A program made the position numbers and the translations under genes. From assembly GCA_942492635.1 (NCBI GenBank), contig CALOFP010000003.1:496001-560000 (forward strand): 64,000 nucleotides of DNA, in the 5' to 3' direction. The DNA is from CALOFP01 sp942492635 (GTDB taxonomy: Bacteria; UBP6; UBA1177; CALOFP01). Of this stretch, positions 54,167 to 63,794 are shown one piece after another; position 1 is the first letter of the stretch; each line of letters begins with the position of its first letter. The notes under the pieces are model-generated. The model worked only from the letters and a program-made list of their open reading frames with translations. It made no database searches and was not told the origin of the DNA.

Positions 54167-54666
54167 TGAAAAATAAAATATTTAACAACCGTGGTTTTGC
54201 TACAATGATTGTGCTTCTCATATTTCTCGCGCTCTCCATTCTTGTTCTTATTGTTGTTAAAAAACAACACACAACCATTGATGAAGCTACCCATTCCCGC
54301 TTGAAATCTGTTAGTCGCTCAGCAGCCGAATCAGCAGCAAGGCAGATAATCAGGCAGGTTGTCGCAAGCGGAGGGGCCACCACCGGAATCTCTGTAGGTT
54401 ATTTAAGCTCAAACGACTCCGGTCTTCAAAAACAGGTTTTGATTGCCAGTTTGCCTGCCGAACCCACCGCCGGTTCGGTAAACTGCGCAAACCCAGTGAA
54501 TAACAATACATATCAGCTTACACAAAACAGCTCTGACGGATACTTCATACTTCCCGCTCAAGGACTTTGTAGGATCGACGAAGACACCTATACGCTCCGA
54601 GTTATCGGCTTCAGCGATCAGAACGGTACGGTAAGAACCGAAGTTTCTGCCGGTTTCAAGAAATAA
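54166..54666 (+). CDS. PilX-like minor pilin
   Basis: 166 residues. The N-terminus NNRGFATMIVLLIFLALSIL is PilX-like (a prepilin helix without the glutamate at +5). The start overlaps the pilW stop by one base. The mature part has a Cys pair. Probably needed for assembly of the tip complex with PilY1. Confidence 0.75.
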   Translation: MKNKIFNNRGFATMIVLLIFLALSILVLIVVKKQHTTIDEATHSRLKSVSRSAAESAARQIIRQVVASGGATTGISVGYLSSNDSGLQKQVLIASLPAEPTAGSVNCANPVNNNTYQLTQNSSDGYFILPAQGLCRIDEDTYTLRVIGFSDQNGTVRTEVSAGFKK

Positions 54667-54684
54667 ATTTTTCGGAGGATAAAT

Positions 54685-55068
54685 ATGAAAAAAGGATTTT
54701 CACTTATAGAATTGCTCATCGTTGTGGCAATAATCGGAATTCTCGCCGCAGTCGCGATACCTACCTACAGCTGGTATATAGAGCGTGTAAAAAGAGAGGA
54801 GACAAGAAATGCAGTTCTTTCACTTAAAACTGCAATGGAAAGATATAGGCTAGACAATCCAACTTTTCAAGGTTGGGACACAACCGATCACTTTTCAAAT
54901 ATTACAAAATTCGGTGTCAGCAACACAATGGGAAAAGTTAATTTAGCTATATCAAATATTGCTGCAGGTTCTTCAAATTACACCATAACAGCTACGCATC
55001 AAAAACTCGGTGGTTATAATTGTACAATGAACCAATCTTCCAATGACCCAGTCTGTGTAAGCCCTTAA
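54685..55068 (+). CDS. PilE-type pilin
   Basis: 127 residues with a textbook signal: KKGFSLIELLIVVAIIGILA, then AIPTYSWYIERVKREE and a C-terminal disulfide pair (NCTM...VCVSP). Similar to PilE and small major pilins. GGAGG precedes the ATG. Last gene of the pilus-tip operon; the next gene is convergent with no spacer. Confidence 0.9.
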   Translation: MKKGFSLIELLIVVAIIGILAAVAIPTYSWYIERVKREETRNAVLSLKTAMERYRLDNPTFQGWDTTDHFSNITKFGVSNTMGKVNLAISNIAAGSSNYTITATHQKLGGYNCTMNQSSNDPVCVSP

Positions 55069-56511
55069 TCATCGTAACAGATAATCTACAACTCTCAGCC
55101 TTTTTTCAATCCATTTTTTCATGTATTCGAAGTCTTCGACATAGGTGTCATCGTCAAAGTAATCTTTTTGAATGTTCCACCGTTCGAAATTTCTTTTGTA
55201 GGCTCCTCCCCTTTCGAGAAGGTCGAAGTATGTTTCGATTCTTTTTGTGAGTTCGGATTTTGATAAAATTCCGGTGCGGAGTTCTTTCCAGCGTTTTCTT
55301 ATCTTTGCCTTGTATGGGTCTTTCGCAAAAATCCGATTTGTGAGAAAGTTTCCCTGCCTGTAGTTGGTCCCCACTTTTTCACCGTCAAAATGTCGCCCCA
55401 AAGCCGAATCCAGATCCCAGGGCAAGAAAAAGAAAAGGTTGTTGTTGTCTTTTGCCAGAAAGTAGTTCTTATCATCATTGTCAAGCGCGGAAATAAGCAG
55501 CTGGTGGATGTGGTAATCGACTACGTTTTCAATATCAACCCTCTTTTCTATGCCGTTAAAGAATTCCTCGGTCGGCGCTTTCTTTACGAAATCAAGAAAC
55601 TCCTGAAGTTCGTCCCAGGATTTATTTGTAATCGCCACTGGACCTTCGGGGTATTCGAGCTGGTACTTTAACCTCATCTCTTCAAAATTGTGATTTACAG
55701 CCTTAAAGAGAATTCCATCTCTTTTATCCAGACCGGGCATTTTCCTGTCCACTTTTTCACTCAGGACATATATTCCGTTGTAATGTCCGTTTAATATCAC
55801 CTCAACAAATCTTCCACGTACTGTTGAACGTATTTCAGGCTTTTCAGAAGGTCTCCACATGTCATTGAAAATATCCAGAGCAAGCCTGTTCCTCATAAGG
55901 CTTTTATCAAGGTACGCGGCGTCAAGAAGCCAATCGTCGTCGTATCTCATCGAGAGGAGCCTTGCGTCTCTATTTTCATTAAAGTCTTCTTCGCTGCGAA
56001 GTTCCAGCCTGAAACTGTTTTTCCTATAACTTTTGGAAACCGCTCCACGAACTTTAATGGCGATGGAGTGCACGGAACTTGTCTCTTCATCGTTAAAAGA
56101 TGTTACGAACATGCGTCCACGGACTTTGGCTCCGGATGGAATTCCGGTCGACGATATTTGAATAACGGGAAGATTGGTGTAAGCGATGCGGTATTTTGAG
56201 TCTTCATCATCTCCGCGAATCGTCAATTCCGATCCTTTGGCAAGATCTTCCTTTTCGATTGTGACTGTTCCGTTATTTTCAAAGGGTTTACCATTGATTA
56301 GAAGCTTTTTCTCTTCTCTCAGGGAAAATGAGAAATTCATTTTTTTCGGAAACTCGGAATCGTAGTCGACAGGAAAAAATATTTTATTTTCGTGAAAATC
56401 GATTGCGGCTCTTCGTCCATTGATTACAACATTCTCAATTTCTTCGGATGAAAGATCATCAGCACATGAAATTGCTGAAAAGATGAGAAGAATTGTTAAA
56501 ATCCATTTCAT
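55069..56511 (-). CDS. CotH-like kinase lipoprotein
   Basis: 480 residues. Lipobox AISC. The core matches the CotH family: RGAVSKSYRKNSFRLELRS, DDDWLLDAAYLDKSLMRNRLA, GHYNGIYVLSEKVDRK and LPWDLDSALGR. Members have protein-kinase-like folds and phosphorylate spore-coat or surface proteins in other organisms; bacterial surface roles are mostly unknown. The ATG overlaps the stop of the preceding gene. Ribosome site weak, so translation is probably coupled. Confidence 0.85.
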   Translation of the reverse strand: MKWILTILLIFSAISCADDLSSEEIENVVINGRRAAIDFHENKIFFPVDYDSEFPKKMNFSFSLREEKKLLINGKPFENNGTVTIEKEDLAKGSELTIRGDDEDSKYRIAYTNLPVIQISSTGIPSGAKVRGRMFVTSFNDEETSSVHSIAIKVRGAVSKSYRKNSFRLELRSEEDFNENRDARLLSMRYDDDWLLDAAYLDKSLMRNRLALDIFNDMWRPSEKPEIRSTVRGRFVEVILNGHYNGIYVLSEKVDRKMPGLDKRDGILFKAVNHNFEEMRLKYQLEYPEGPVAITNKSWDELQEFLDFVKKAPTEEFFNGIEKRVDIENVVDYHIHQLLISALDNDDKNYFLAKDNNNLFFFLPWDLDSALGRHFDGEKVGTNYRQGNFLTNRIFAKDPYKAKIRKRWKELRTGILSKSELTKRIETYFDLLERGGAYKRNFERWNIQKDYFDDDTYVEDFEYMKKWIEKRLRVVDYLLR

Positions 56512-57140
56512 TTTTTTTCTCTTACGAAAAGATCGAATCTTCTGCCGATAGTAATTGCGAATTTCGGGTACTCGTACTCGTCTTCGAAATCGGTGTAGTC
56601 CGAACCAGAAAACTTTGCGCGTGATACGGAGTATGACAGCTCGAACATCGTGCTTCCGTCACCCATGGCTTCTATTCCGACGGAGACTCCCCAGTAGAAT
56701 CCTCCTTCGGATGAGTCGTTCTCGGCCATGTTGTCTTTTGTAACAAATACAAAATCGTATCCGGCTTTTCCGGAAACCCATGTCCGAAGCGAATCGTTTC
56801 CGTAGACATTGTAACGCAGAAGTCCGTAAAGCGGCATCATGGAAAAACCGTATGGTTCAAATCCCTTCTGCTGCCGTGGCTCTCCTTCATATGCCAGTCC
56901 CAGACCGAATTCAATATCTCTAACTATGAACTGATCGAAAAAGGATCGTGAATAGTCAACCGAAAATGCGTAATTCACCGCCGCATAGAGTTCCTGATCC
57001 GCATCAACGCTTTTTACATCTTCCATTTTCGACGAAACTTCCATCTGGGAAGGAAGCAGAAGCGAAGCCTTCACATAAAGTCCTTCAGCTGAAAGTAAAT
57101 TAAAACTAAGAAGAAGAATTGCTAAAATTGCTGATCTCAC
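56508..57140 (-). CDS. Outer-membrane beta-barrel-like protein
   Basis: 210 residues. The GTG start at 57140 follows AGGAGG by six bases and begins a signal peptide (RSAILAILLLSFNLLSA). The mature part alternates hydrophobic and polar residues (FSVDYSRSFF, LRYNVYGNDSLRTWVS, GGFYWGVSVGIEAMG) and ends FDLFVREKK. It is likely an outer membrane barrel. It overlaps the CotH-like gene, which suggests a joint surface function. Confidence 0.7.
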   Translation of the reverse strand: MRSAILAILLLSFNLLSAEGLYVKASLLLPSQMEVSSKMEDVKSVDADQELYAAVNYAFSVDYSRSFFDQFIVRDIEFGLGLAYEGEPRQQKGFEPYGFSMMPLYGLLRYNVYGNDSLRTWVSGKAGYDFVFVTKDNMAENDSSEGGFYWGVSVGIEAMGDGSTMFELSYSVSRAKFSGSDYTDFEDEYEYPKFAITIGRRFDLFVREKK

Positions 57141-57310
57141 AAAAAACCTCCTGATCAATTGAAGCTATACAAACAGACTGTCGATTCTGTTCTTTCCGTA
57201 TTCATTTTTACCGACCATTTTCATTATTTTATCTGAATAATCGCACTAAAAATCAAGTGCACAGATACCTTCTCTAATATTTACACAATTAACTTTTAAA
57301 TTGCTAGAAA

Positions 57311-58432
57311 TTATTGCGAAATTAGTTTTTCAAAAATACAATCATATTTTGCAATTGAAATATTCCAATCGAATTTCTCAACGCTTTTACGGAAAACAGT
57401 TCTGTCTATTGTTTGAAATTTGTCGATGGTTGTCTTAAGAAGAGATAAAAGATCCTGAGGGGTTTTCTTGTAGAAGAATTTCTCGGTACTGTCATTTAAA
57501 AAAACCGAAGGGTAAGAGAGTCTTTGCGGAAGAACCGGAATCGTCTCACAATACATCGCCTCGGCAATACTTATCCCGAAAAAATCCTGAATCGATGATA
57601 CGGGCAGAATATCGGCTCTCCAGAGCCAGTTGGCATACTCCTCGAATGATTCCGCATATCCGAACTTTACAATTCGATCCCCGAGAAAATTTTCAGCTTC
57701 CGTAAATATCTTCGGCGAATTTCGAAACGCCTCACCGAGAACTGCAACTTCAAATTCGTAGCCGGCATCGGCAAGCTTGAATAGAGTTTTGAAGAAATCT
57801 TCCGGATTTTTGTCGTGTTCCCACCTGTGGTTCCACAGTATGAGAGGTTTTTGCGATTGGGTTTTCGATTCCGGCTTAAAACGATCGAATTTGCAAAGAT
57901 CGATTCCCAGATGGAGAACCCGGCTCTTTTTCTTTAGCTCATCGATTGTAAAAAGGTTTTTGTTATCCGGGAAACGGCGCAGAAGATCCTCCGCTCCCAT
58001 CAGAAAGGAGTCCATGTTGTAACGGGAATTGAAAAGAACGGAATCGGCGGAGATAGCCGAAGTGTAGTTAATAAAGCCGTAATGGTGATCCCTTCCGTTT
58101 ATTCTGCAGCTGTCGTTTTCGGACCAGGGGTATGCAAACTGGTTCTCGTGGAAATATAAAATCGCAGGAATTCCAGAAGTTCTCTCTCTCGTAAGTGAAA
58201 GAAAGAGGGAGAGATCAATCATATCCGTAGCGAAAATGAAATCCGGTTTATAATCGCTCACCATGAAGTTTTCGGCAAGCGTAACAGCCCCGCCGTGCAT
58301 TCTCCACTTCCAGTGACGCCCCGGAAGATCCAATATTTCCACGTTGTGGCTGCTGAACTTTTTAAGATTGTTTGCGAAAGAGCGGTGGGAACCCGCTCCA
58401 AATCCTTCCAGAAGAAGGATATCAGATGTCAA
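57311..58432 (-). CDS. tRNA-queuosine mannosyltransferase-like glycosyltransferase (QTMAN/GTDC1)
   Basis: 373 residues. The N-terminus is typical of the DUF3524/QTMAN family: LLLEGFGAGSHRSFANNL, LPGRHWKWRMHGGAVTLA, DFIFATDMIDLSLF and YFHENQFAYPW. The second half is a GT4-type donor-binding domain (WNHRWEHDKNP, EAMYCETIPVLP). Animal QTMAN adds mannose to queuosine in tRNA-Asp; bacterial relatives are less studied. A TTG start at 58432 has GAGG before it and overlaps the small upstream gene by 11 bases. Confidence 0.85.
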   Translation of the reverse strand: MTSDILLLEGFGAGSHRSFANNLKKFSSHNVEILDLPGRHWKWRMHGGAVTLAENFMVSDYKPDFIFATDMIDLSLFLSLTRERTSGIPAILYFHENQFAYPWSENDSCRINGRDHHYGFINYTSAISADSVLFNSRYNMDSFLMGAEDLLRRFPDNKNLFTIDELKKKSRVLHLGIDLCKFDRFKPESKTQSQKPLILWNHRWEHDKNPEDFFKTLFKLADAGYEFEVAVLGEAFRNSPKIFTEAENFLGDRIVKFGYAESFEEYANWLWRADILPVSSIQDFFGISIAEAMYCETIPVLPQRLSYPSVFLNDSTEKFFYKKTPQDLLSLLKTTIDKFQTIDRTVFRKSVEKFDWNISIAKYDCIFEKLISQ

Positions 58433-58622
58433 AGTAATCCTCGTTCATCGGATAGAAGTTCTGCTCAAGAACGATTTTTTCAATATCGTCAAGAGAAAAC
58501 TCACCCGCTTTTTCAATTTCCTTTTTAACTTCATCGGTTGTAACAGCCATAACAGGCTTTTTATATCCGTTTTTCATATGAACTATGAAAAGTTTTTGTT
58601 TTTTGATCGTATCCTTATCCAT
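58422..58622 (-). CDS. Small hypothetical protein coupled to the QTMAN-like gene
   Basis: 66 residues, charged, soluble, containing KLFIVHMKNGYKKPVMAV and ending NEDYFDI. AGGAGG precedes the ATG at 58622. It overlaps the glycosyltransferase gene, so the two are translated together. No family recognised. Confidence 0.6.
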   Translation of the reverse strand: MDKDTIKKQKLFIVHMKNGYKKPVMAVTTDEVKKEIEKAGEFSLDDIEKIVLEQNFYPMNEDYFDI

Positions 58623-58741
58623 AATAATCCTCCTTCTCAAAAAAGCGGGGATAAACTACCACAAATTTAATCTAAGGTCAATCAGTGAAAGACTTTCATT
58701 ATGATTATTTTTTAAGGAATCCTTAGAATCGTGCTTTTTTC

Positions 58742-58933
58742 TCAGGATGAGATAATGCTGCCGCTGCTCATATCGTACTTCATCTGAAAACCGTCATTAT
58801 CGGTCATCTCGACAATTTCACCGATAATTTCGGCATTTGTAACGTTGGGAACATTGATTGTATGCTCCACTCTTCCGCTTACCGCCTGAATAATTTTAAC
58901 GTCCTTCTCCGTCACTGAAATTACACGTATCAT
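58742..58933 (-). CDS. Small hypothetical protein
   Basis: 63 residues, beta-rich (IRVISVTEKDVKIIQAVSG, NAEIIGEIVEMTDNDG). GGGAGG lies before the ATG at 58933; an upstream in-frame GTG at 59008 is less likely. It stands 119 bases upstream of the coupled pair in the same direction. No known family. Confidence 0.5.
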   Translation of the reverse strand: MIRVISVTEKDVKIIQAVSGRVEHTINVPNVTNAEIIGEIVEMTDNDGFQMKYDMSSGSIISS

Positions 58934-59247
58934 CGGCGCCCTCCCTTTAGCCCCTTCAATAACAAAACGTAATGACTTTTTATTACTCAAACATCTTACG
59001 ATTTCCACCCGTTTAAATCAATTTTAAATTCATCGTGTATCTTTTGCCGTCCATCATGATTAAACATGACTTTGAACAGGTTCAGATTCTAATAGAAATC
59101 GTAACTTGCCTGGAAAGCTCATCTTCTATGGTTTATTTTGCATCGGAAGCACGATATGAACAACTCTGATCTGTTCAGTTTTGTGTCGAATTGTATTGTA
59201 TAAAGCTGCTGGATTAACAATAGGTAATTATGAAGCTGCCGAACTCA
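58934..59247. other. Gene-free spacer
   Basis: No supported gene or clear signal was found in these 314 bases between two small leftward genes. The promoter for the genes to the left is presumably here. Confidence 0.35.
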
Positions 59248-59613
59248 TCAATAATAGTATTTCTTGGCCCACTTTTTCTTTTCGAAGTACTCTTTCACCG
59301 ATTCTCCACGAAGCATAACATCCTTAACTTTCAGCATTTTTCCAATTTTAAGGGGCTTGTCGAGAATAACCACGGGAGCTTTTTTCATCTCTCTCTGAAT
59401 ATATCTGTATGCCCACCGCTTTATCTTCTTTCCCGGCTCCAGGCGAACCTTCAGCTGCACCTTAAAATCCTGATCGTGTCCATCATAATCACAATTCAAA
59501 AGATATTCTGTCGCAGAGTAGATCTTTTTTACCTTATAGCAAATAGTCTGATCTTCAGCATAAAGAAATGAAAAGATGAAAAGAATAAATAAAAATGAAA
59601 ACAATTTTTTCAT
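59248..59613 (-). CDS. Small exported protein of unknown function
   Basis: 121 residues. A signal peptide (KKLFSFLFILFIFSFLYA) is followed by a basic mature part with a Cys pair (TICYKVKKIYSATEYLLNC) and LRGESVKEYFEKKKWAKKYYY at the end. The mature protein superficially recalls nuclease-like or OB-fold secreted proteins (VKKIYSATEYLLNCD), but no catalytic residues can be assigned. GGGAGG precedes the ATG at 59613. Confidence 0.6.
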   Translation of the reverse strand: MKKLFSFLFILFIFSFLYAEDQTICYKVKKIYSATEYLLNCDYDGHDQDFKVQLKVRLEPGKKIKRWAYRYIQREMKKAPVVILDKPLKIGKMLKVKDVMLRGESVKEYFEKKKWAKKYYY

Positions 59614-60240
59614 ACAATCCTCCCTCGAAAAATTAATTTTTCGGAAGAACACAACAAGGAACCATAGCTTTTAAGCCACATACTTTCTTTGTGTCTCCTC
59701 CACTACCCAGAAATAAAATTATAATGTCACATTACTTTCCGCACACTTTTAATAAAATATATATTTTAAAGTACAGAAGTAATCCGACGCTCCCGTTTGC
59801 ATAATATATAATCAACAAAACATGTCAAGGTTGTACTAAAATAAGCTTAAACAATACGGCAATTATTCAAAATACATTTATCACAAAGTATATGTTAATC
59901 ACTTCTGACACACTTGATTATATTGATTATCAAATCCAGAACCTGTAGAAATATAATCAATCAGTAGAACAGTTGTCTATAACAATGAATACGTTAATGT
60001 CAGTCTATTTTATCATTCACAAACAAATCATTTTTCTACTACACCTAATATTAAAATTATAATTCAAGTAAAAAATCAATTCAAACAAGTGACAGCATAA
60101 AATATTCTACCATCTTGAATAAACTGGTGATTCAGTACGATTTTTTTATACAGACATTTATATTGGAAAAAACTTCCGTAAGAAAGTAACTTGTTGATTT
60201 TTTGAAATAAAAGTTAAAAAACAGGGTTTTATATAATTTG
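59614..60240. other. Long AT-rich gene-free spacer
   Basis: About 630 bases, very AT-rich, with no gene, RNA gene or obvious repeat that I can support. It separates the small exported protein gene from the end of the aminopeptidase gene. Confidence 0.45.
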
Positions 60241-62016
60241 TTAATGTGTTATGGGAGCTGTCTTCTCCTTTAACCATTCTCTCTCATCTTCATCTAGAAG
60301 ATTACAGAGTCCTTTGTAAACATCCGCGTGGTAACTGTTGAGCCAATCCAGTTCATCATCGGACATAAGTTCCGGAACAATAAGGTTTCGATCCATCGGA
60401 CAGAGCGTCAGATCTTCGAAACGAAGGAAAGATCCATACTCGGTCTCATCTCCCTCCTCTACCACAACGAGATTTTCAATACGAATACCGTAGGCTCCCG
60501 CCTTATAGAATCCCGGCTCGTTGGAGAGAATCATACCCTTCTCGAGCGCGATTCCATTGAACCTCGGACTAATATTCTGAGGCCCTTCGTGAACATTCAG
60601 ATAGGCTCCAACGCCGTGGCCTGTTCCGTGAGCGTAGTTGAGACCGTTGTTCCAGAGAGCTGCTCTTGCAAGAACATCGAGATGTGCTCCTGTTGTTCCT
60701 TCCGGAAACTGTGTCATCGCAACTCCTATGTGGCCCTTTAGAACAAGTGTGAAATTCCTTCGTTCCTCTTCGGTAACCTCGCCCAGTGCCACAGTTCTCG
60801 TGATGTCGGTCGTTCCGTCGAGGTACTGACCGCCGGAATCGAGAAGAAACAGTCCCTTCGGCTCGAGCTCCTTGTCGCTCTCCACCGATGCGCTGTAGTG
60901 AATAATTGCTCCGTGCTCTGCATATCCTGCGATTGTGGAGAAACTCGGACCTACGAAATCATCTCCCTGCTTCCTGAATTCGGTAAGCTTTTCGGAGGCT
61001 GTGATTTCTGTGATTTTCTCCCTTCCTATGTTGTTTTCAAGCCAGCGGAGAAAACGAACCATTGCGGCTCCGTCGCGACGGTGAGATTCGCGCATTCCTT
61101 CGATTTCGTTACAATTCTTCCTAGCCTTCATTGGAGTCGTAATATTCATTCCCTTGAGAACTTCTGTTTTCATGAGCTTGTAAAGGTTGTATCCGGTTTT
61201 TGCAGGATCGATATAGATTTTTCCCTCGGAAACCTTTTCAAGATATTTTTCGACTTCTGCATACGGACGAATAGTGACACCGTCATCTTCAAGTGCCTTT
61301 CTGTCGCATTCCGAAAGTTTTTCCTCATCTGTAAAAAGAAGAGCCTCGGACATCGAAACAACGGCATGAGCTATGGCAACGGGGTTGCACTCAACATCCT
61401 TACCGCGGATGTTGTAAAGCCATGCGACATCGTCAAGTGATGAAACAAGGTGGTGTGTGGCTCCCATTCTATTCATCTCTTCACGAACAGCCGTAATCTT
61501 CTCCTCTCTCGAAACTCCTGCGAATTCGATAGGGTGAAGGGCTATTTTTTCTCCAGGAACAGCCGGTCTGTCATTCCAGAGAAGGTCAAGAAGATCCTCC
61601 TCTGTCCAGAGAGAAATCCCCTTTCCGGAAAGCGTCTCTTCAAGGTCTGTAGCGGAAGAAACCGAAAGAACCGCGGGATCAAACCCGACCTTTGCTCCAT
61701 CTGCAAGCTCTCCTGAAAGCCATTCGACGAAGCTTGGAGTTTCGGGCATTCCCATCTTGAAAAGATCGATTCCAGATCCTGAAAGCTGCTCTTCGGCCTG
61801 GAGGAAGTAACGACCGTCTGTCCAGAGTCCGCCCTTATCCTTTGTGATCACAACGGTTCCCGCAGAACCTGTGAATCCGCTTATCCATGCGCGACCTTTC
61901 CAGCGATCGGCAACATATTCGCTTTGATGGGGATCGCTGCTTGGAACTATCCATGCGTCGACACCCCTTTCGTTCATGAGTTTCCTAAAATTTTCAATGC
62001 GTTCTACTATTTTCAT
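60241..62016 (-). CDS. Xaa-Pro aminopeptidase (M24B family)
   Basis: 591 residues, matching the long (three-domain) M24B enzymes. Two creatinase-like N-terminal domains (DAWIVPSSDPHQSEYVADRW, GLWTDGRYF) precede the pita-bread domain with metal ligands: DSGGQYLDGTTD (Asp, Asp), HGTGHGVGAYLNVHEG (His), NEPGFY (Glu) and RIENLVVVEE (Glu). It removes an N-terminal residue before proline in peptides. GAGGG precedes the ATG at 62016. No signal peptide, so cytosolic. Confidence 0.93.
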   Translation of the reverse strand: MKIVERIENFRKLMNERGVDAWIVPSSDPHQSEYVADRWKGRAWISGFTGSAGTVVITKDKGGLWTDGRYFLQAEEQLSGSGIDLFKMGMPETPSFVEWLSGELADGAKVGFDPAVLSVSSATDLEETLSGKGISLWTEEDLLDLLWNDRPAVPGEKIALHPIEFAGVSREEKITAVREEMNRMGATHHLVSSLDDVAWLYNIRGKDVECNPVAIAHAVVSMSEALLFTDEEKLSECDRKALEDDGVTIRPYAEVEKYLEKVSEGKIYIDPAKTGYNLYKLMKTEVLKGMNITTPMKARKNCNEIEGMRESHRRDGAAMVRFLRWLENNIGREKITEITASEKLTEFRKQGDDFVGPSFSTIAGYAEHGAIIHYSASVESDKELEPKGLFLLDSGGQYLDGTTDITRTVALGEVTEEERRNFTLVLKGHIGVAMTQFPEGTTGAHLDVLARAALWNNGLNYAHGTGHGVGAYLNVHEGPQNISPRFNGIALEKGMILSNEPGFYKAGAYGIRIENLVVVEEGDETEYGSFLRFEDLTLCPMDRNLIVPELMSDDELDWLNSYHADVYKGLCNLLDEDEREWLKEKTAPITH

Positions 62017-62202
62017 AACATCCCTCTCTAAAATAACTAAAGATCGGTAAAGAATATAGAATTTGCAGATGAATATCAACTTTAATAGATTAGTTATGTG
62101 AGCGTTATAAAAATATACCGGATATTATTCTCATCTTGATTTTCTGAACTGAATTTGAGATAAAATCCTTACCGTGGAAGAGAGAAGTGATCATCCGGAC
62201 AT

Positions 62203-63723
62203 CTAACTTTTCAGCTTTATCAGAATTTTGTAAATATACTTTAAAACATAATCCAAATCTTCTTTATTTGTATCCAATCCAAAGCTGAATCTTATAGTTC
62301 CGAAATTTTCGGTGTCTGCTCCTACTGCTGTCAAAACGTAGGATGTCCTGAGTTTTTTTGAACTACAGGCTGAACTGGCCGATACGCTGATTCCGATTTT
62401 ATTTAAACTTCTGATGAGGGCGCCGCTGTCAAATCCGGGAAATCCGACACTCAGATTGTTGGGAATGCGATTTTTCATTGAACCGTTTACAACAATACCC
62501 TTCTCAACATCCTTTAATCCTTCAAGAAAATATTCTCTAAGGCCATTCAATCTGATGGTTTCATTTTCCATCTCCGAGTGACTCAGTTGGGCTGCTCTGC
62601 CAAAAGCCATTATTGATCCTACATTTTCAGTTCCTGCTCTCAGACCGTATTCCTGACCACCTCCATGAATCTGGGGAACCAGAGATATTCCATCTTCAAC
62701 ATAGAGAGCGGCGATTCCCTTGGGGGCGTATATTTTGTGACCCGAAACAGACAGAAGAGAAATCCCCATATCTTTAGGATTCAAGGAAATCTTTCCAAAA
62801 GCCTGGACAGCATCAACCATGAAAGGAATTTTTGCAGATTTGCAGATCTTACCGATTTCACCAATGGGATTGATTGTTCCGATCTCGTTGTTGGCGGCCA
62901 TTATGGATACCAGGATGGTGTTGTCTCTGATAGCTTTTCTTACTGATTCAGCTGATACCATCCCCTCGTTATCAACATCAAGATAGCTCACATCGAAACC
63001 GATTGTTTCCAGGTATTCCATTACCCGAAGTACCGATGGATGTTCCACTTTGCTGGTAATGAGATGTCCCTTTTTTTCGAGATATTTGAATGCCATACCT
63101 TTAATGGCCAGATTGTTTGCCTCCGAGCCTGAACCTGTGAAATGGATTTCATGTGGCTCGACAGAAAGCGGTTCAGCTATCTCTTTTCTGGCGTTAAATA
63201 TCAATTCCGTCGCATAATCCCCCTGAACAGTTTTGCTGCTCGGGTTTGCGAAGGTAAACTTCCCTTTGTGATAGTCGGCCAGTAATTCGCTTACTTCAGG
63301 GCGGATATGCGTAGTTGCATTCTGATCCAGGTAAACCTCTCGAAAATCGTCCGGATTTATTTCAGCGCAGGGTTTACATGATTTTAGTTCAGGATTTCTT
63401 TTTTGTTCAGCTTCGAAATACTTGCCTAGCTTACGTTGATAGTTGTTCTGATGAAGTTGATGATAGATACTTTTCTTCCACTTTATTATTTTTTTTCTCT
63501 TCCTTATTAAAACCTCTTCGTCCGACAATGTTTTGTAGTTTTTATTCTTTTTATCATTTATTATCGCTTGCAGCAGTTTTTTATCATTTCTGCAATTTAC
63601 AAGATAGTTCAGATACCTGTCGTCCTGTAATGCTCTGTTTACCGCAACATCAGACAACAAGTTATCAAACTCCAGCAGTTCATTAATCTCTGATTTTATT
63701 TCTTGAAATATTTTTGTTTCCAT
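62203..63723 (-). CDS. Cysteine desulfurase (NifS/IscS-like) with an extra N-terminal region
   Basis: 506 residues, about 110-130 longer than typical. Residues about 130-506 match class V aminotransferases: YLDQNATTHIRPEV, FTGSGSEANNLAIKG, the PLP-binding lysine in SGHKIYAPKG, GGGQEYGLRAGTENV and the sulfur-accepting cysteine in SASSACSS. The N-terminal 120 residues are basic and helical (IRKRKKIIKWKKSIYHQLHQ) with two cysteines (SCKPCAE) at the junction; this part is not recognised. The ATG at 63723 is chosen by position; its ribosome site is weak. Confidence 0.88.
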   Translation of the reverse strand: METKIFQEIKSEINELLEFDNLLSDVAVNRALQDDRYLNYLVNCRNDKKLLQAIINDKKNKNYKTLSDEEVLIRKRKKIIKWKKSIYHQLHQNNYQRKLGKYFEAEQKRNPELKSCKPCAEINPDDFREVYLDQNATTHIRPEVSELLADYHKGKFTFANPSSKTVQGDYATELIFNARKEIAEPLSVEPHEIHFTGSGSEANNLAIKGMAFKYLEKKGHLITSKVEHPSVLRVMEYLETIGFDVSYLDVDNEGMVSAESVRKAIRDNTILVSIMAANNEIGTINPIGEIGKICKSAKIPFMVDAVQAFGKISLNPKDMGISLLSVSGHKIYAPKGIAALYVEDGISLVPQIHGGGQEYGLRAGTENVGSIMAFGRAAQLSHSEMENETIRLNGLREYFLEGLKDVEKGIVVNGSMKNRIPNNLSVGFPGFDSGALIRSLNKIGISVSASSACSSKKLRTSYVLTAVGADTENFGTIRFSFGLDTNKEDLDYVLKYIYKILIKLKS

Positions 63724-63794
63724 AATTTGTAAATCCCTATAAATATTATGGCAACATAATAGAACTTTTATCATGTTGCCATAAAAAAATAATA

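Noticed and set aside
59614..60240. Possible RNA gene or regulatory island in the long AT-rich spacer
   Set aside because: No conserved RNA motif, hairpin with T-run or repeated unit was visible by eye.
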